Assembly: GCA_051010395.1 (NCBI GenBank) | Contig: JBPCVQ010000292.1 | Location: 1-8,231 of the forward strand | Direction: 5' to 3' | DNA from: JANQPX01 sp051010395 | GTDB taxonomy: Bacteria > Pseudomonadota > Alphaproteobacteria > Geminicoccales > Geminicoccaceae | Length of the DNA: 8,231 nt | Part shown: positions 1 through 7,254 of the stretch, one piece after another | Position numbering within the stretch: position 1 is the first letter of the stretch | How the letters are laid out: every line of letters starts with the position of its first letter | Made by a program: the position numbers and the translations under genes | The notes under the pieces: model-generated | The model's database searches: none | What the model saw: the letters and a program-made list of their open reading frames with translations, nothing else | Told to the model about the DNA's origin: nothing

Positions 1-391
1 TTACCTAAACCGCAAAGTCGTCACCTCATCACGTGCCTTCAACCGAGCCTGTGCGTCGGCAAGCGACACACAAACTCTTATTCGTTTGCGACACAGATGG
101 TCACCAGAGGCCTGAAATGACGAAAATCGGCCGATCACATACAGGTCCACCGCGCTTACGGTATGATCTCGCCCTCTCCTGCAAAGCACCCCTCTTTCGG
201 AGCCTGACGCCATCAATTTCCCCCGTCCGAGAAAGCACATAATTTCGAGGTGTTATAGCTGTGATGAAGAAACTTTGTCCGTTTTCGCAGCTTCGAGGGA
301 ACTGGGCAGGCTTTACGATCGCAGAAAGTCCAGGCCCGAAGACAGCCCGACATTTCGCGTGCGGTATTAGAGTGACCTTAGCAAAGGCATA
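1..391. other. Non-coding or unassignable left flank
   Basis: I see no gene I can support here. A minus-strand frame from an ATG at 240 to a stop at 1-3 has no Shine-Dalgarno sequence and an unremarkable composition. A plus-strand frame starting at GTG 261 or ATG 264 runs antisense into the gene at 392-913. Small structural items are visible: the 10-bp palindrome ATCGGCCGAT at 126-135, and two direct copies of GCGACACA at 63-70 and 88-95, 25 bp apart. No convincing intrinsic terminator for the leftward gene ending at 392 is seen. Confidence 0.5.
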
Positions 392-913
392 TCAGTCACA
401 GGTTCCTGTCCCGACACATCGGACACAATCAAGAACCCATGTCTTGAGAGCATCTGTATTCGGCACGCGAATGATTGTTCCACTCAAAACAATTTCGTGC
501 CAAGCTCTCCCTTGACCTGGAGGTTTGCCTCGGCAGTAGATGTCTACTGATGCTGTTTTACCATTTTCAGATATCGAAGCTGAGCCATTGCCGCCATTAT
601 TGCTACTAACAACACTAACTTGCACAGAAGTTATAGATTTATTTTCTATTTGATAACCATCTGGAGCTATATAGCTAACCGTTCCATTACGATCATGTTT
701 TCTCGTTCTTGGTATAACTCCTACAACATCACCAGCTGGACATGTTACGTTACCCTTTTGACTAAAATTTTGCGGATCTTCAAATTCTGTCTGCTTTTTT
801 TCAATACAGTTATCTATTTCATCTGTAAAGGCAGGAAAACTATAGAACATACATAGACCAATAACAAAATTTTTACATGCCTTGGTTATTTTTCTGTGTT
901 CAACGTGCAACAT
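392..913 (-). CDS. Small exported cysteine-containing protein, unrecognised family
   Basis: This 173-residue protein belongs to no family I recognise. The N-terminus looks like a Sec signal peptide: a basic region (R7, K8, K11, K14), a hydrophobic stretch from about residue 15 to 28, then DEIDNC, with signal peptidase I cleavage plausible near residues 28-30. The IGLC at 18-21 is not a good lipobox. The mature part has six cysteines (36, 58, 127, 163, 166, 172), enough for disulfides in the periplasm, and looks beta-rich, with a Gly/Ser/Asn-rich stretch at about 103-118. The ATG start is well supported: AAAGGA lies 7 nt upstream (921-926). It follows the membrane-protein gene at 937-1563 with a 23-nt gap, so the two are very likely one operon. 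The DNA is clearly more AT-rich than the qat genes. Function is unknown; export is inferred from sequence only. Confidence 0.75.
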   Translation of the reverse strand: MLHVEHRKITKACKNFVIGLCMFYSFPAFTDEIDNCIEKKQTEFEDPQNFSQKGNVTCPAGDVVGVIPRTRKHDRNGTVSYIAPDGYQIENKSITSVQVSVVSSNNGGNGSASISENGKTASVDIYCRGKPPGQGRAWHEIVLSGTIIRVPNTDALKTWVLDCVRCVGTGTCD

Positions 914-936
914 TTTTTGTTCCTTTTAATCATATA

Positions 937-1563
937 TTATTGATCGTGGTGGCGTAGACATTCCCGGGCGCGAGATTCGACTTCGCTAATTGACAATGTG
1001 CTCTGATCAATCTCAGAGAGGCACTCTTGCAGCAACTGACTGCCGCCATCCAGAACCGTTCCTCGTTCTTCAACTGGCAAGCTCGAAGTTTCAGATTCTA
1101 ATTCTGGATCATCTTGCTCCTCGCTTGGCGTACTTGAAGGTTCCGGTACGGCAACCGGGGTCAGACTTGGATCACCTTGCTCAACATCTTCACTCACAGA
1201 TTCAACTTCATCCTTCTGCGAGAAAGTGAGCAAATCAGTAAACGTCGCAGGCCAGTTAAAGAAAAAACTGCTCATTAGAAGCAAAACAAAGCCTACAAGA
1301 ATTATTGAAAAAGCCCACACAAGAAATGTCGCCGCAGAAAGAACCCCTTCATTTTCTTTGGGATTTTGAGCAATAGAGGCCACAACATAAAATATAACAA
1401 GAGTCACAACTATAAATATTGATCCAAGTATTATTACTGGCCATTCAAGTTTAAATGTTGATATTATTGATATAACCGCAACAATAGCCACAGCAGGCCA
1501 AATAATTTTTGTTATAGGATAGTTTTTATTTGCCTGAAGAAAAATTTCTAGACCAATAGCCAT
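937..1563 (-). CDS. Three-helix membrane protein with acidic C-terminal tail, unrecognised family
   Basis: This is a 208-residue protein of no family I recognise. Three hydrophobic segments are evident at about residues 17-37, 41-64 and 76-102, so it should sit in the inner membrane. They are followed by a long Glu/Asp/Ser/Pro-rich linker (about 117-165) and a short C-terminal region (about 175-208) that looks helical and carries two cysteines, C181 and C202. The start ATG has AGGA 8 nt upstream (1572-1575). It is the first gene of a probable two-gene unit with the exported protein encoded at 392-913. A plausible picture is a membrane component paired with a periplasmic partner, possibly a defence, immunity or envelope-stress cassette given the Qat neighbour, but nothing in the sequence proves this. 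Base composition in the membrane part is AT-rich, suggesting separate acquisition from the qat operon. Confidence 0.75.
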   Translation of the reverse strand: MAIGLEIFLQANKNYPITKIIWPAVAIVAVISIISTFKLEWPVIILGSIFIVVTLVIFYVVASIAQNPKENEGVLSAATFLVWAFSIILVGFVLLLMSSFFFNWPATFTDLLTFSQKDEVESVSEDVEQGDPSLTPVAVPEPSSTPSEEQDDPELESETSSLPVEERGTVLDGGSQLLQECLSEIDQSTLSISEVESRARECLRHHDQ

Positions 1564-1721
1564 ATTTAATTATCCTAGTTGATCTGCATATAATCAGGAT
1601 GGGTATTTCATTTTAGCTTGAACTGCCGCCCCCATCTCAAAGCACAAAATGTGTGACGTAGCGATAAAAATAAATCAAGAAATTTTCATCCTTCAATCGC
1701 GACGATCTAAGCAGAAAAATT

Positions 1722-1847
1722 CTATTTTAAGTTGATAATTCTCCCTTCCAAGAGAAGGCCAAACAATTCCTGACCAGAGCGAAGGATGTGGCAATGGGAC
1801 ACCATCAAGGGATTTTCAGAAAGATGAGAGCAGTAAGCGAAGGGCAT
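1722..1847 (-). CDS. Weak candidate small ORF (41 aa)
   Basis: A minus-strand frame runs from ATG at 1847 to TAG at 1722. The peptide begins MPFAYCSHLSENP, has a mixed Leu/His/Cys composition, and ends EGRIINLK. AGGA lies 4 nt upstream of the ATG (1852-1855), which is a slightly short spacing. It has the same orientation as all neighbours. I recognise no family, and a peptide this short can occur by chance. The opposite strand is open over much of the same stretch, so the coding strand itself is uncertain. It may also be a remnant of a larger gene. Confidence 0.15.
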   Translation of the reverse strand: MPFAYCSHLSENPLMVSHCHILRSGQELFGLLLEGRIINLK

Positions 1848-1908
1848 TATGTCCTGTTTATAAACTAAGCCACCGATGAACATTAGACGTGTCTCCTAGC
1901 ACTCGTCG

Positions 1909-1929
1909 AAAACCGGTCGCCTTCACCGG
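1909..1929 (-). terminator. Possible intrinsic terminator after qatD
   Basis: Read on the minus strand, CCGGT (1929-1925), a 7-nt loop and ACCGG (1917-1913) form a 5-bp GC-rich stem followed directly by TTTT (1912-1909). It begins about 25 nt past the qatD stop, the right place for the end of the qat transcript. The stem and T-tract are both short, so any termination may be weak. Confidence 0.35.
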
Positions 1930-1954
1930 AATACACAGAGTGAAACTAAGTCAT

Positions 1955-2704
1955 TCATTGAACAAGATCGTCTGCATGACCGGACAGAAGCGATTTAAAG
2001 CTCCTCTCAAGAAGATATACAACGCTATCGATTGGTTCACACCATAACTCGGCTAGCTTGGGAACAATTGTCCATGCTTCCCAAGGTAGTACAGGTCGCC
2101 CATCGACCAACCCGAACGGACCATCCGATTCGGGAACAACGCGGTCCTTTGGCATAGAAGCGACAGCAACCCGTCCCCTCTTGCTGACCAGCATTTGCGG
2201 CCCAATTGAGAACCAGCAACCCATCTCGACCGCACGCGCAACCTGCTTGGCGCTGCCAAGATACCAATGCAAAATAGTTTTGCCTGCCGTCGGCTCCGCT
2301 TCAAGGGCGTCGAGAACAATACCGCTCGCCCGACGGCTATGTATCGACAGCACTTTGCCGCCCGCGCGGGCGCATATCCGCAGAACATCAGCAAACACGC
2401 CCTGCTGGGTGTCAAGCGTCTCGCGATGGTCACGCGACCCGTCGAGCCCAATCTCGCCAACATAGCGTGTCAGTGGCAATAGGCGTTCGAACAACGGCAA
2501 CTCGTGAGCTCGTGCCGCAGCGAGTTCTGGGTGCAGACCGAGCGCAGTCCTAATCCGGCCATCGGGCGTTATGAGTGCCGCTGTGCCTTCGAATGCGCTG
2601 GGCACTGTCGTTACAGACAGAACATAAAGGCGCCGCTTGACACATTCCGCGATGAGAACGTTAGGCTCAGGGTAGAGATCCAAATGACAATGAAGATCGA
2701 TCAT
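1955..2704 (-). CDS. qatD: QatD, TatD-family metal-dependent DNase of the Qat defence system
   Basis: This 249-residue protein belongs to the TatD hydrolase superfamily, TIM-barrel enzymes with a two-metal site that act as DNases. The full metal-ligand set is visible: H5-x-H7 in the N-terminal IDLHCHLD, E84 in YVGEIGLD, H122 in LSIHSRR, H146 in ILHWY, and D194 in PESDGPF. GLHPE at 56-60 is another family hallmark. Length is about normal for TatD proteins (roughly 250-260). The start ATG overlaps the qatC stop as ATGA (2701-2704), and no Shine-Dalgarno is seen, so translation is probably coupled to qatC. In QatABCD operons TatD-like QatD is the last gene, as here. It is presumably the DNA-degrading or nucleotide-processing effector; that role is inferred, while the catalytic residues are seen. 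A housekeeping TatD is excluded by the operon context. Confidence 0.93.
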   Translation of the reverse strand: MIDLHCHLDLYPEPNVLIAECVKRRLYVLSVTTVPSAFEGTAALITPDGRIRTALGLHPELAAARAHELPLFERLLPLTRYVGEIGLDGSRDHRETLDTQQGVFADVLRICARAGGKVLSIHSRRASGIVLDALEAEPTAGKTILHWYLGSAKQVARAVEMGCWFSIGPQMLVSKRGRVAVASMPKDRVVPESDGPFGLVDGRPVLPWEAWTIVPKLAELWCEPIDSVVYLLERSFKSLLSGHADDLVQ

Positions 2705-3969
2705 GACCAGCTGATTGTACTAAAGAATGTACGCAATTCTTCGGTCCCGCGCCGAACAACATCAACATAACAACTTCGCTGATCTCGGTCGTGCGACAAT
2801 GGTCCTGCTTCAGCCGCCCATCGGGTAACATCGCAATGCACCAGGCTTGCCGCTGCGAACCGGACCGAAGCCACGTCCTCATAGGCCATGTGCGCCGACA
2901 GATCGTCCGCACGATAATCTGTGCTGTCTGTTAGACCGGCGGAGTGGAAGGACGCACGCCGAATCAGGCACGGAACACATCGGCCACAATGCTGATTGAG
3001 TCGCTTGCCTTTGCCGCATGAGTATGAGGCTGGTGCCAGCCTCGTAATATCCTTGTCTTGGCACTCAGCTAGCATCTCACCCTTGGTCTTGAAGCCATAC
3101 GGATTGACCAAATTGACGTGGAGATCGACTGCATCGAACACACGCTGGAGCGAGGTGATAAAATAAGGGTGTGTGGTGCGGGTACTGAGACTACCGATGC
3201 GACGACGTGTGAGTGGTGCGTTGATCGAAATAAGTCCATTCTCCGGCACGATCAGCTCGGCGGCGCCATCTTGTATAACCGTGGAAGCAGCGACCGCACC
3301 GTAGCCGATGAATAGCACCGACCGCGTTCGAGACGACGGCTCGTAAGGCCGCCGCCAGCGCTCCGAGACACGTCCCTCGAACCTATGCTGCGCCAAACCT
3401 ATCTGATCGGCAAGATAAGCTTGAATCCTTCCTTCCTTCGGAGACGCTTGGCTCACCAACAACGGACGCCTGTCCTGACACTGTAGATCCATTGCGCCAA
3501 TCAGACTGTCGAGCCCGCCTGAAAACAAACAAGCACAGTCCCGATCTGTAGGGCTGCTGTTAGATGCTGGCGGTGACGCGCCGCCGGCGCGAAAGTGCAG
3601 ATACCAAATGTCACTTGATAAGAAGCGCAACGCGTGAGCAATTGCGTTAGCCTGTGCCGTCCACGGCTCCGGCTCTGAGAGTTCGACGTCAAGCGCAATC
3701 ATCCGCGTCCAGGAGTCTTGGGAATGTCGTCGAACTACAAACCGATCGGCTGCATGAACTGCGAGGGCAATTGAAAGGAAATCCCATGCGCGGACTGACG
3801 GTGAACAGGATAACCGCGTAGCAGCCTGCAAAAGATTCGCACCAAGCCCGGCAAGTTCAGTACGACCAATCTGGTAGAGCGCGATGCCAACATCCCCCTG
3901 AGCCAGTGCGGCGGCTGCGCGCTTCGGACTCGGGCTGGCGAAGACGCGAATCGGTGCTCGGCTCACCAC
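2701..3969 (-). CDS. qatC: QatC, QueC-like PP-loop enzyme of the Qat defence system
   Basis: This 422-residue protein resembles QueC, the 7-cyano-7-deazaguanine (preQ0) synthase of queuosine synthesis, but is nearly twice QueC's usual length because of about 145 extra N-terminal residues. The ATP-binding PP-loop SGGLDS is at 150-155 and ENGLISINAP at 243-252. A QueC-like zinc site is formed by C318, C328, C331 and C334 (C-x9-C-x2-C-x2-C). It lies third in a qatA-B-C-D order and lacks the queD, queE and queF neighbours of tRNA modification, so a defence role is far more likely than queuosine synthesis. The GTG at 3969 is preferred over the adjacent GTG at 3966 because GGAGGAG sits 8 nt upstream (3978-3984). 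It overlaps the end of qatB by 7 nt. The substrate is not shown by the sequence; QatB is a candidate (see findings). Confidence 0.93.
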   Translation of the reverse strand: MVSRAPIRVFASPSPKRAAAALAQGDVGIALYQIGRTELAGLGANLLQAATRLSCSPSVRAWDFLSIALAVHAADRFVVRRHSQDSWTRMIALDVELSEPEPWTAQANAIAHALRFLSSDIWYLHFRAGGASPPASNSSPTDRDCACLFSGGLDSLIGAMDLQCQDRRPLLVSQASPKEGRIQAYLADQIGLAQHRFEGRVSERWRRPYEPSSRTRSVLFIGYGAVAASTVIQDGAAELIVPENGLISINAPLTRRRIGSLSTRTTHPYFITSLQRVFDAVDLHVNLVNPYGFKTKGEMLAECQDKDITRLAPASYSCGKGKRLNQHCGRCVPCLIRRASFHSAGLTDSTDYRADDLSAHMAYEDVASVRFAAASLVHCDVTRWAAEAGPLSHDRDQRSCYVDVVRRGTEELRTFFSTISWS

Positions 3970-4799
3970 GTCGCCATCTCCTCCTGCGTCTCACGGATAA
4001 CCTGCGACACCAATACCGACATACCTTTCTCGCTGAGCATTGCTTTCGCTGCAGCAAGGATTGGCGAGCCAAGCACGTCAACAATCTCCCGCACGAGCGA
4101 ACGAATGTCTGCTTCACGTTGCATGGCTACGACTGGACCGACTGCGGTCAACGAACTACCAGCGTCACCCGCGACCTGCACGAACACGAGCTCAGCCACA
4201 AATGCCAGCGTGGCAATCCGCACCGCGCTGTCATCCAGCGCCGCCGCGTCGAACGGATCCAAACCATCGAGCGTGGTAGCCAACGCCTGTTCCATCGCGA
4301 GTCGTGCTGCCATCTCGTCGAGGATGCCTGGAGGCATGAATGCGTCGACGATGGCGCCGATTGCCGCCTCGACCGGCTGCCCGGTCAATGTTCGAATGTC
4401 GAGCGCGCCAATTTCGGGTGACTGTCCCGCGCCCGCACGAGCCAGACCGGCAAGTGCTGCACCGCCGAGGCGCGCCGCTCGTGCCATCCGGCGGGATCCT
4501 GCTTCACCTCCTCCAATTGAACGTGTCGCCCAACGACCGAGCGCCGTCCGCGCGTCAGTTCGCTCACCCGACCTTGCAAAGCGACTCAAAGCCCTGCGGA
4601 ATCCGGCGTAGCGACGTGGTTCGGCAATCTCGATAGCAGTCACGTCACCCTCACCATCCACGACCACATCGGCCGACGGCACCGATTCGGCATCGGGCTC
4701 CTCGGGTGGCGGTTTCGGTGGCACTGGATCTTGGTCGGCCCATGGCGGTATCAATGGTGAGGCCGGCGGTGCATCAGGCTTGGATTGCGAAGTCCCCAT
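3963..4799 (-). CDS. qatB: QatB, Qat defence system component of unknown fold
   Basis: This protein of 278 residues has no domain I can name, but its position between a KAP ATPase and a QueC-like gene, and its general layout, match QatB. It begins MGTSQSK, followed by a proline-rich segment that includes SPLIPPWAD (about 14-22). A linker of roughly 25-55 then leads to a basic Gly/Ala-rich stretch with RSIGGGEAGSRRMARA (about 92-107) and a largely helical C-terminal half without membrane segments or catalytic motifs. Two starts are possible: GTG at 4802 or ATG at 4799. I choose ATG because GAGGG (4806-4810) is 6 nt from it but only 3 nt from the GTG, and because MGTS leaves glycine at position 2. 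The ATG shares one base with the qatA stop (TGATG). The stop overlaps qatC, so the chain of translation is tight. Confidence 0.88.
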   Translation of the reverse strand: MGTSQSKPDAPPASPLIPPWADQDPVPPKPPPEEPDAESVPSADVVVDGEGDVTAIEIAEPRRYAGFRRALSRFARSGERTDARTALGRWATRSIGGGEAGSRRMARAARLGGAALAGLARAGAGQSPEIGALDIRTLTGQPVEAAIGAIVDAFMPPGILDEMAARLAMEQALATTLDGLDPFDAAALDDSAVRIATLAFVAELVFVQVAGDAGSSLTAVGPVVAMQREADIRSLVREIVDVLGSPILAAAKAMLSEKGMSVLVSQVIRETQEEMATW

Positions 4800-6577
4800 C
4801 ACTCACCCTCAACCAAGCCAGCCCGCTTTAAATGGTATTGAACTGCCTTGTTCATTCCGCCGATCTTCAGGCTGGTCACGAAAGCCTTAAATTCAGCCTT
4901 CGCCTCAGGCGAGGCGTTCACCAGAAGTAGTGCTCCAAAAAAACCTGGCACCGGTTTAGACCAGTCTGCCTCGCGCATGGTCTCGATCAAGCTCGACATA
5001 GCGGCGAGGAGGTCCGCCGGTGGAAGACCATCAACAAGCGCTTTGCCAACTGGAGAATTGATGCTGTCGACCTTCAACAATGCAGCAACAGCATCACGCG
5101 CCGCATCACTGAGAGCGGACCGCGAACGAGCAGGCACCATTACGTCGCGACTCAGAAACACTGCCGGGCGAAGCTTAGCGGCATTGTCGAACAACGGCTC
5201 CATAGCCCGCCATTGATCAACAAAATCGACGTGTGAAGACCAGTCCTTCGGTAGCTCGGGTATTTTGCCTTTCACTTTTTTTGAGGGTAGCAACAACTGC
5301 TCAGCGTTCTTGCCTTCCATGATCAACTGGTAGAGTGCGAGCGTCGCCGGACCATCGGTGCAACGCTCGAAGACGGCGAGTTTGGCCAATGTAGCAAAAT
5401 CGATGTTGATATTACGGTTCCGGGCAAGCATGCGACGCAGAGAGACGGCGTTCAGCAGACGTTTCACAATGCGTGGATTGCCCTGGATTTTTGGCGCCCA
5501 GGCGAGTATGGGCGCTAGCCGGTCAGCGACTGCCAGATTGTCTCGAAGGTCAGGTGGATCACCTGCGAGCTTAGCTATCTCGACCTTGTCAAAGGTCGCG
5601 CCCTTCCAACCCTCTTGAAGAGCCGACATCAAGTGCTTTTGGATCACACCGAGTTTGTCTGGCGCCGCCAGTCCTATAAATAGCGAATATATGTACGCCC
5701 GAAGATCCTCTGTCCCCACCTGCGGCACACGCAATGGAACCTGGATGACCTTGTCGAGATAGTCACGGACATGCGAAGCGTTCGGATCTTCGAAATGCTT
5801 GGCGACTGAGTGCCGAATCATATCTTCGTCGGCGGCGATTACGAAGGCAGTTCGGGGCATAAACAAAAACAGCCGAATTGCCTCAAGCGTACCGATCGCT
5901 ACATCAGGCAAGCATCGATCAAGATTATCGATGAAAAGTACGAGTGTCGTGTCCAGCCCACGAAGGAGGTCGCCAAATTCCTTCCGGAACATCTCGATCT
6001 CTTTCGGCGGGGTGCGCTTTTCCGCCGGCTTGACAAGATCAGTTAGACACCTCTTTGCCTCAGCCGCGCCCCCCTTGAACTCACCATATTGCTCCTCTGT
6101 GACATTGCCGGCAAAGACAGAGGAAACAGCGGTGCCAGCGCGGGTTAATAAACCTGGCGGGATACCAAGCGCCATGCCAATACCGAAATCGGCAATAAGT
6201 CCAAGGCCGCGAAAATAGTTAACTCGACCAGCGAATTCTTGCGCTTTATCTACAAACGTATTCTTCTCTTCAGCGAGAGTCAGCAACTCGGATGCAACAA
6301 CCTCCATAAGGGCAGCACGTGAGTCGTCAAAGCCCTGATACATCCAGGCGTCGAACTTCACGACAATTGGCACCTCACCCTTTTCTTTATCCTCCCCTCC
6401 CTCCTTCGGTAGACGCGCTTCTACAAGCTTCAATACGGTCGACTTGCCGGTGCCCCAGGTGCCAAATACACCAATCGAGATGGGCAGAAGATCGAGGTTT
6501 GTTGCGAGGGCTGCTACCTGATCCGCAACCTCAGTGAAATTGAGAAAATCCTGTTCGGTTTCACTGTCGCGCCACAT
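4799..6577 (-). CDS. qatA: QatA, KAP-family P-loop NTPase of the Qat defence system
   Basis: This 592-residue protein is a KAP-family P-loop NTPase. Walker A is GTWGTGKS at 39-46 inside ISIGVFGTWGTGKST. The family motif FDAWMYQ is at 75-81, Walker B LVLFIDNLDR at 212-221 (D217), and YLDKVIQVPLRVP at about 273-285 is the usual segment after the nucleotide-binding core. A moderately hydrophobic Gly-rich patch at about 134-154 sits where many KAP proteins carry membrane helices. Here it is too weak to call a membrane segment, so the protein may be cytosolic or only peripherally attached. The C-terminal 300 residues are helical and not assigned. It is the first gene of the qat operon. A likely promoter is about 80 nt upstream; the Shine-Dalgarno (AGGGAAA, 6588-6594) is about 13 nt from the ATG, rather far. 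ATP-driven sensing or assembly is inferred from the family. Confidence 0.93.
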   Translation of the reverse strand: MWRDSETEQDFLNFTEVADQVAALATNLDLLPISIGVFGTWGTGKSTVLKLVEARLPKEGGEDKEKGEVPIVVKFDAWMYQGFDDSRAALMEVVASELLTLAEEKNTFVDKAQEFAGRVNYFRGLGLIADFGIGMALGIPPGLLTRAGTAVSSVFAGNVTEEQYGEFKGGAAEAKRCLTDLVKPAEKRTPPKEIEMFRKEFGDLLRGLDTTLVLFIDNLDRCLPDVAIGTLEAIRLFLFMPRTAFVIAADEDMIRHSVAKHFEDPNASHVRDYLDKVIQVPLRVPQVGTEDLRAYIYSLFIGLAAPDKLGVIQKHLMSALQEGWKGATFDKVEIAKLAGDPPDLRDNLAVADRLAPILAWAPKIQGNPRIVKRLLNAVSLRRMLARNRNINIDFATLAKLAVFERCTDGPATLALYQLIMEGKNAEQLLLPSKKVKGKIPELPKDWSSHVDFVDQWRAMEPLFDNAAKLRPAVFLSRDVMVPARSRSALSDAARDAVAALLKVDSINSPVGKALVDGLPPADLLAAMSSLIETMREADWSKPVPGFFGALLLVNASPEAKAEFKAFVTSLKIGGMNKAVQYHLKRAGLVEGE

Positions 6578-6654
6578 TGCCCAAAGATTTCCCTATAACG
6601 AAGGCCAGCGCATATAAATCAGCGCGCCATTTACGCTCTGTCAGTTCAATTTTA

Positions 6655-6682
6655 ATTATCATTTTATATGATGTAATATCAA
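6655..6682 (-). promoter_or_regulatory. Likely sigma70-type promoter of the qat operon
   Basis: Read on the minus strand, TTGATA (6682-6677) and GATAAT (6660-6655) are separated by 16 bp in a markedly AT-rich stretch between the higA locus and qatA. Transcription would begin near 6648, giving a leader of about 70 nt before the qatA ATG. No operator-like palindrome overlaps it, so constitutive expression is plausible. Other -10-like hexamers occur in the same AT-rich DNA, so the exact boxes are uncertain. Confidence 0.4.
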
Positions 6683-6710
6683 TCAAAGATTAAAAACCCG
6701 CACCGCAACT

Positions 6711-6880
6711 TCAAAGATGCGCCCTACGTTCGGCAACCAGTTCTACCTTCAGGGCTTCGAGTTTATTAAAGACATTGACAGATACATACGAACGCCCGAC
6801 GGGACGGTATTCATCATCTGCTAGAGCGCTTGTGCCGTCCGATTTTCCAAAAACCGCATATCGAAATTTTGGGCAGCCCC
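6711..6880 (-). pseudogene. Start-less C-terminal gene fragment between higA and qatA
   Basis: A minus-strand frame ends at TGA 6711-6713 and is open upstream for well over 60 codons, into the end of higA in another frame. It contains no ATG, GTG or TTG start over that distance. The last 50 or so residues look like a real protein: FRYAVFGKSDG, then DDEYRPVGRSYV, then an amphipathic, coiled-coil-like end (VFNKLEALKVELVAERRAHL). I recognise no family. The simplest reading is the 3' end of a gene that lost its 5' part when the neighbouring locus was joined. A chance open frame cannot be excluded. The left coordinate is the stop; the right coordinate is only where the protein-like character fades. 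Confidence 0.35.
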
Positions 6881-6919
6881 CTGCCCTGCTGCCGTTAGCA
6901 AGCTTGCTGGTCCGATTTT

Positions 6920-7225
6920 TCAGACGGATTCTCTTTTGCGCCGTCGTTCGATCACACGTTTGAGCTGAGTAACGACATCCTCTTTCTGGCGCGCCACATC
7001 GAGGTCATAGAGCTTGTGCAGATTCAGCCAGACATCATCGCTTTGGCCAAAATACGCGCCCAGGAGCAGGGACATTTCGGCGGTGACGGACTGGGTGCCG
7101 GCGATGATCCGAGAGACGTTGGAGGGGTTCACGCCAAGAGCCTCAGCCAGATGAGCGGGCTTGACGCCACGCTCATCGAGCTCATCGGTCAGAAGTTCAC
7201 CGGGATGAATGGCGGTGCGTGCCAT
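6920..7225 (-). CDS. higA: HigA-family antitoxin, Xre-type helix-turn-helix protein
   Basis: This 101-residue protein matches the HigA/VapI-type antitoxin family. It opens with IHPGELLTDELDERG, a standard HigA start. The helix-turn-helix follows at about residues 25-48 (PAHLAEALGVNPSNVSRIIAGTQ, recognition helix near NPSNVSRIIAG), then VTAEMSLLLGAYFG and a basic C-terminus. Length is typical (about 100). The protein should bind the HigB toxin and repress its own operon. GAGGGG lies about 11 nt before the ATG. The gene follows higB by 29 nt, the usual toxin-first order. The reading frame is intact while the toxin is frameshifted, so it may now act as an orphan antitoxin or regulator. The 22-bp near-palindrome at 7559-7580 is its likely operator. 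Confidence 0.9.
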   Translation of the reverse strand: MARTAIHPGELLTDELDERGVKPAHLAEALGVNPSNVSRIIAGTQSVTAEMSLLLGAYFGQSDDVWLNLHKLYDLDVARQKEDVVTQLKRVIERRRKRESV

Positions 7226-7254
7226 GATCTCTTTATCCCCTCTTTTGACTGTTC

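Larger units (their letters stand above)
1564..1954. other. AT-rich intergenic region between the two-gene cassette and qatD
   Basis: The 391 bases hold no firm gene. The part nearest 1563 must contain the promoter of the leftward two-gene cassette, but I could not choose one clear -35/-10 pair. The centre (about 1720-1870) is open on both strands over short distances. The best candidate is a 41-codon minus-strand frame listed separately. A 24-codon plus-strand frame at 1794-1868 also has a fair AAGGA upstream. A short hairpin followed by T residues just downstream of qatD is listed separately as a possible terminator. Confidence 0.5.

Noticed and set aside
1..240. Minus-strand 79-codon frame at the left edge.
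   Set aside because: No Shine-Dalgarno before the ATG at 240, and no recognisable motif or family-like composition.
264..515. Plus-strand frame beginning MKKLCPF with an AGFTIAES motif that recalls a type IV prepilin cleavage site.
   Set aside because: A prepilin needs a long hydrophobic helix after GFTxxE; here SPGPKTARHF follows at once, and the frame runs antisense through the better-supported gene at 392-913. At most a scrap.
2701..3969. A housekeeping queuosine-pathway queC.
   Set aside because: The protein is about 422 residues rather than about 230, and sits inside qatA-B-C-D with no queD, queE or queF nearby.
6871..6908. Hairpin GGGCAG-CCCC-CTGCCC (6871-6886) and 12-bp palindrome AGCAAGCTTGCT (6897-6908) downstream of higA, considered as a terminator.
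   Set aside because: On the minus strand the hairpin is followed by AAAATTTCG, not a T-tract, so it does not fit an intrinsic terminator well; the palindrome has no evident role.
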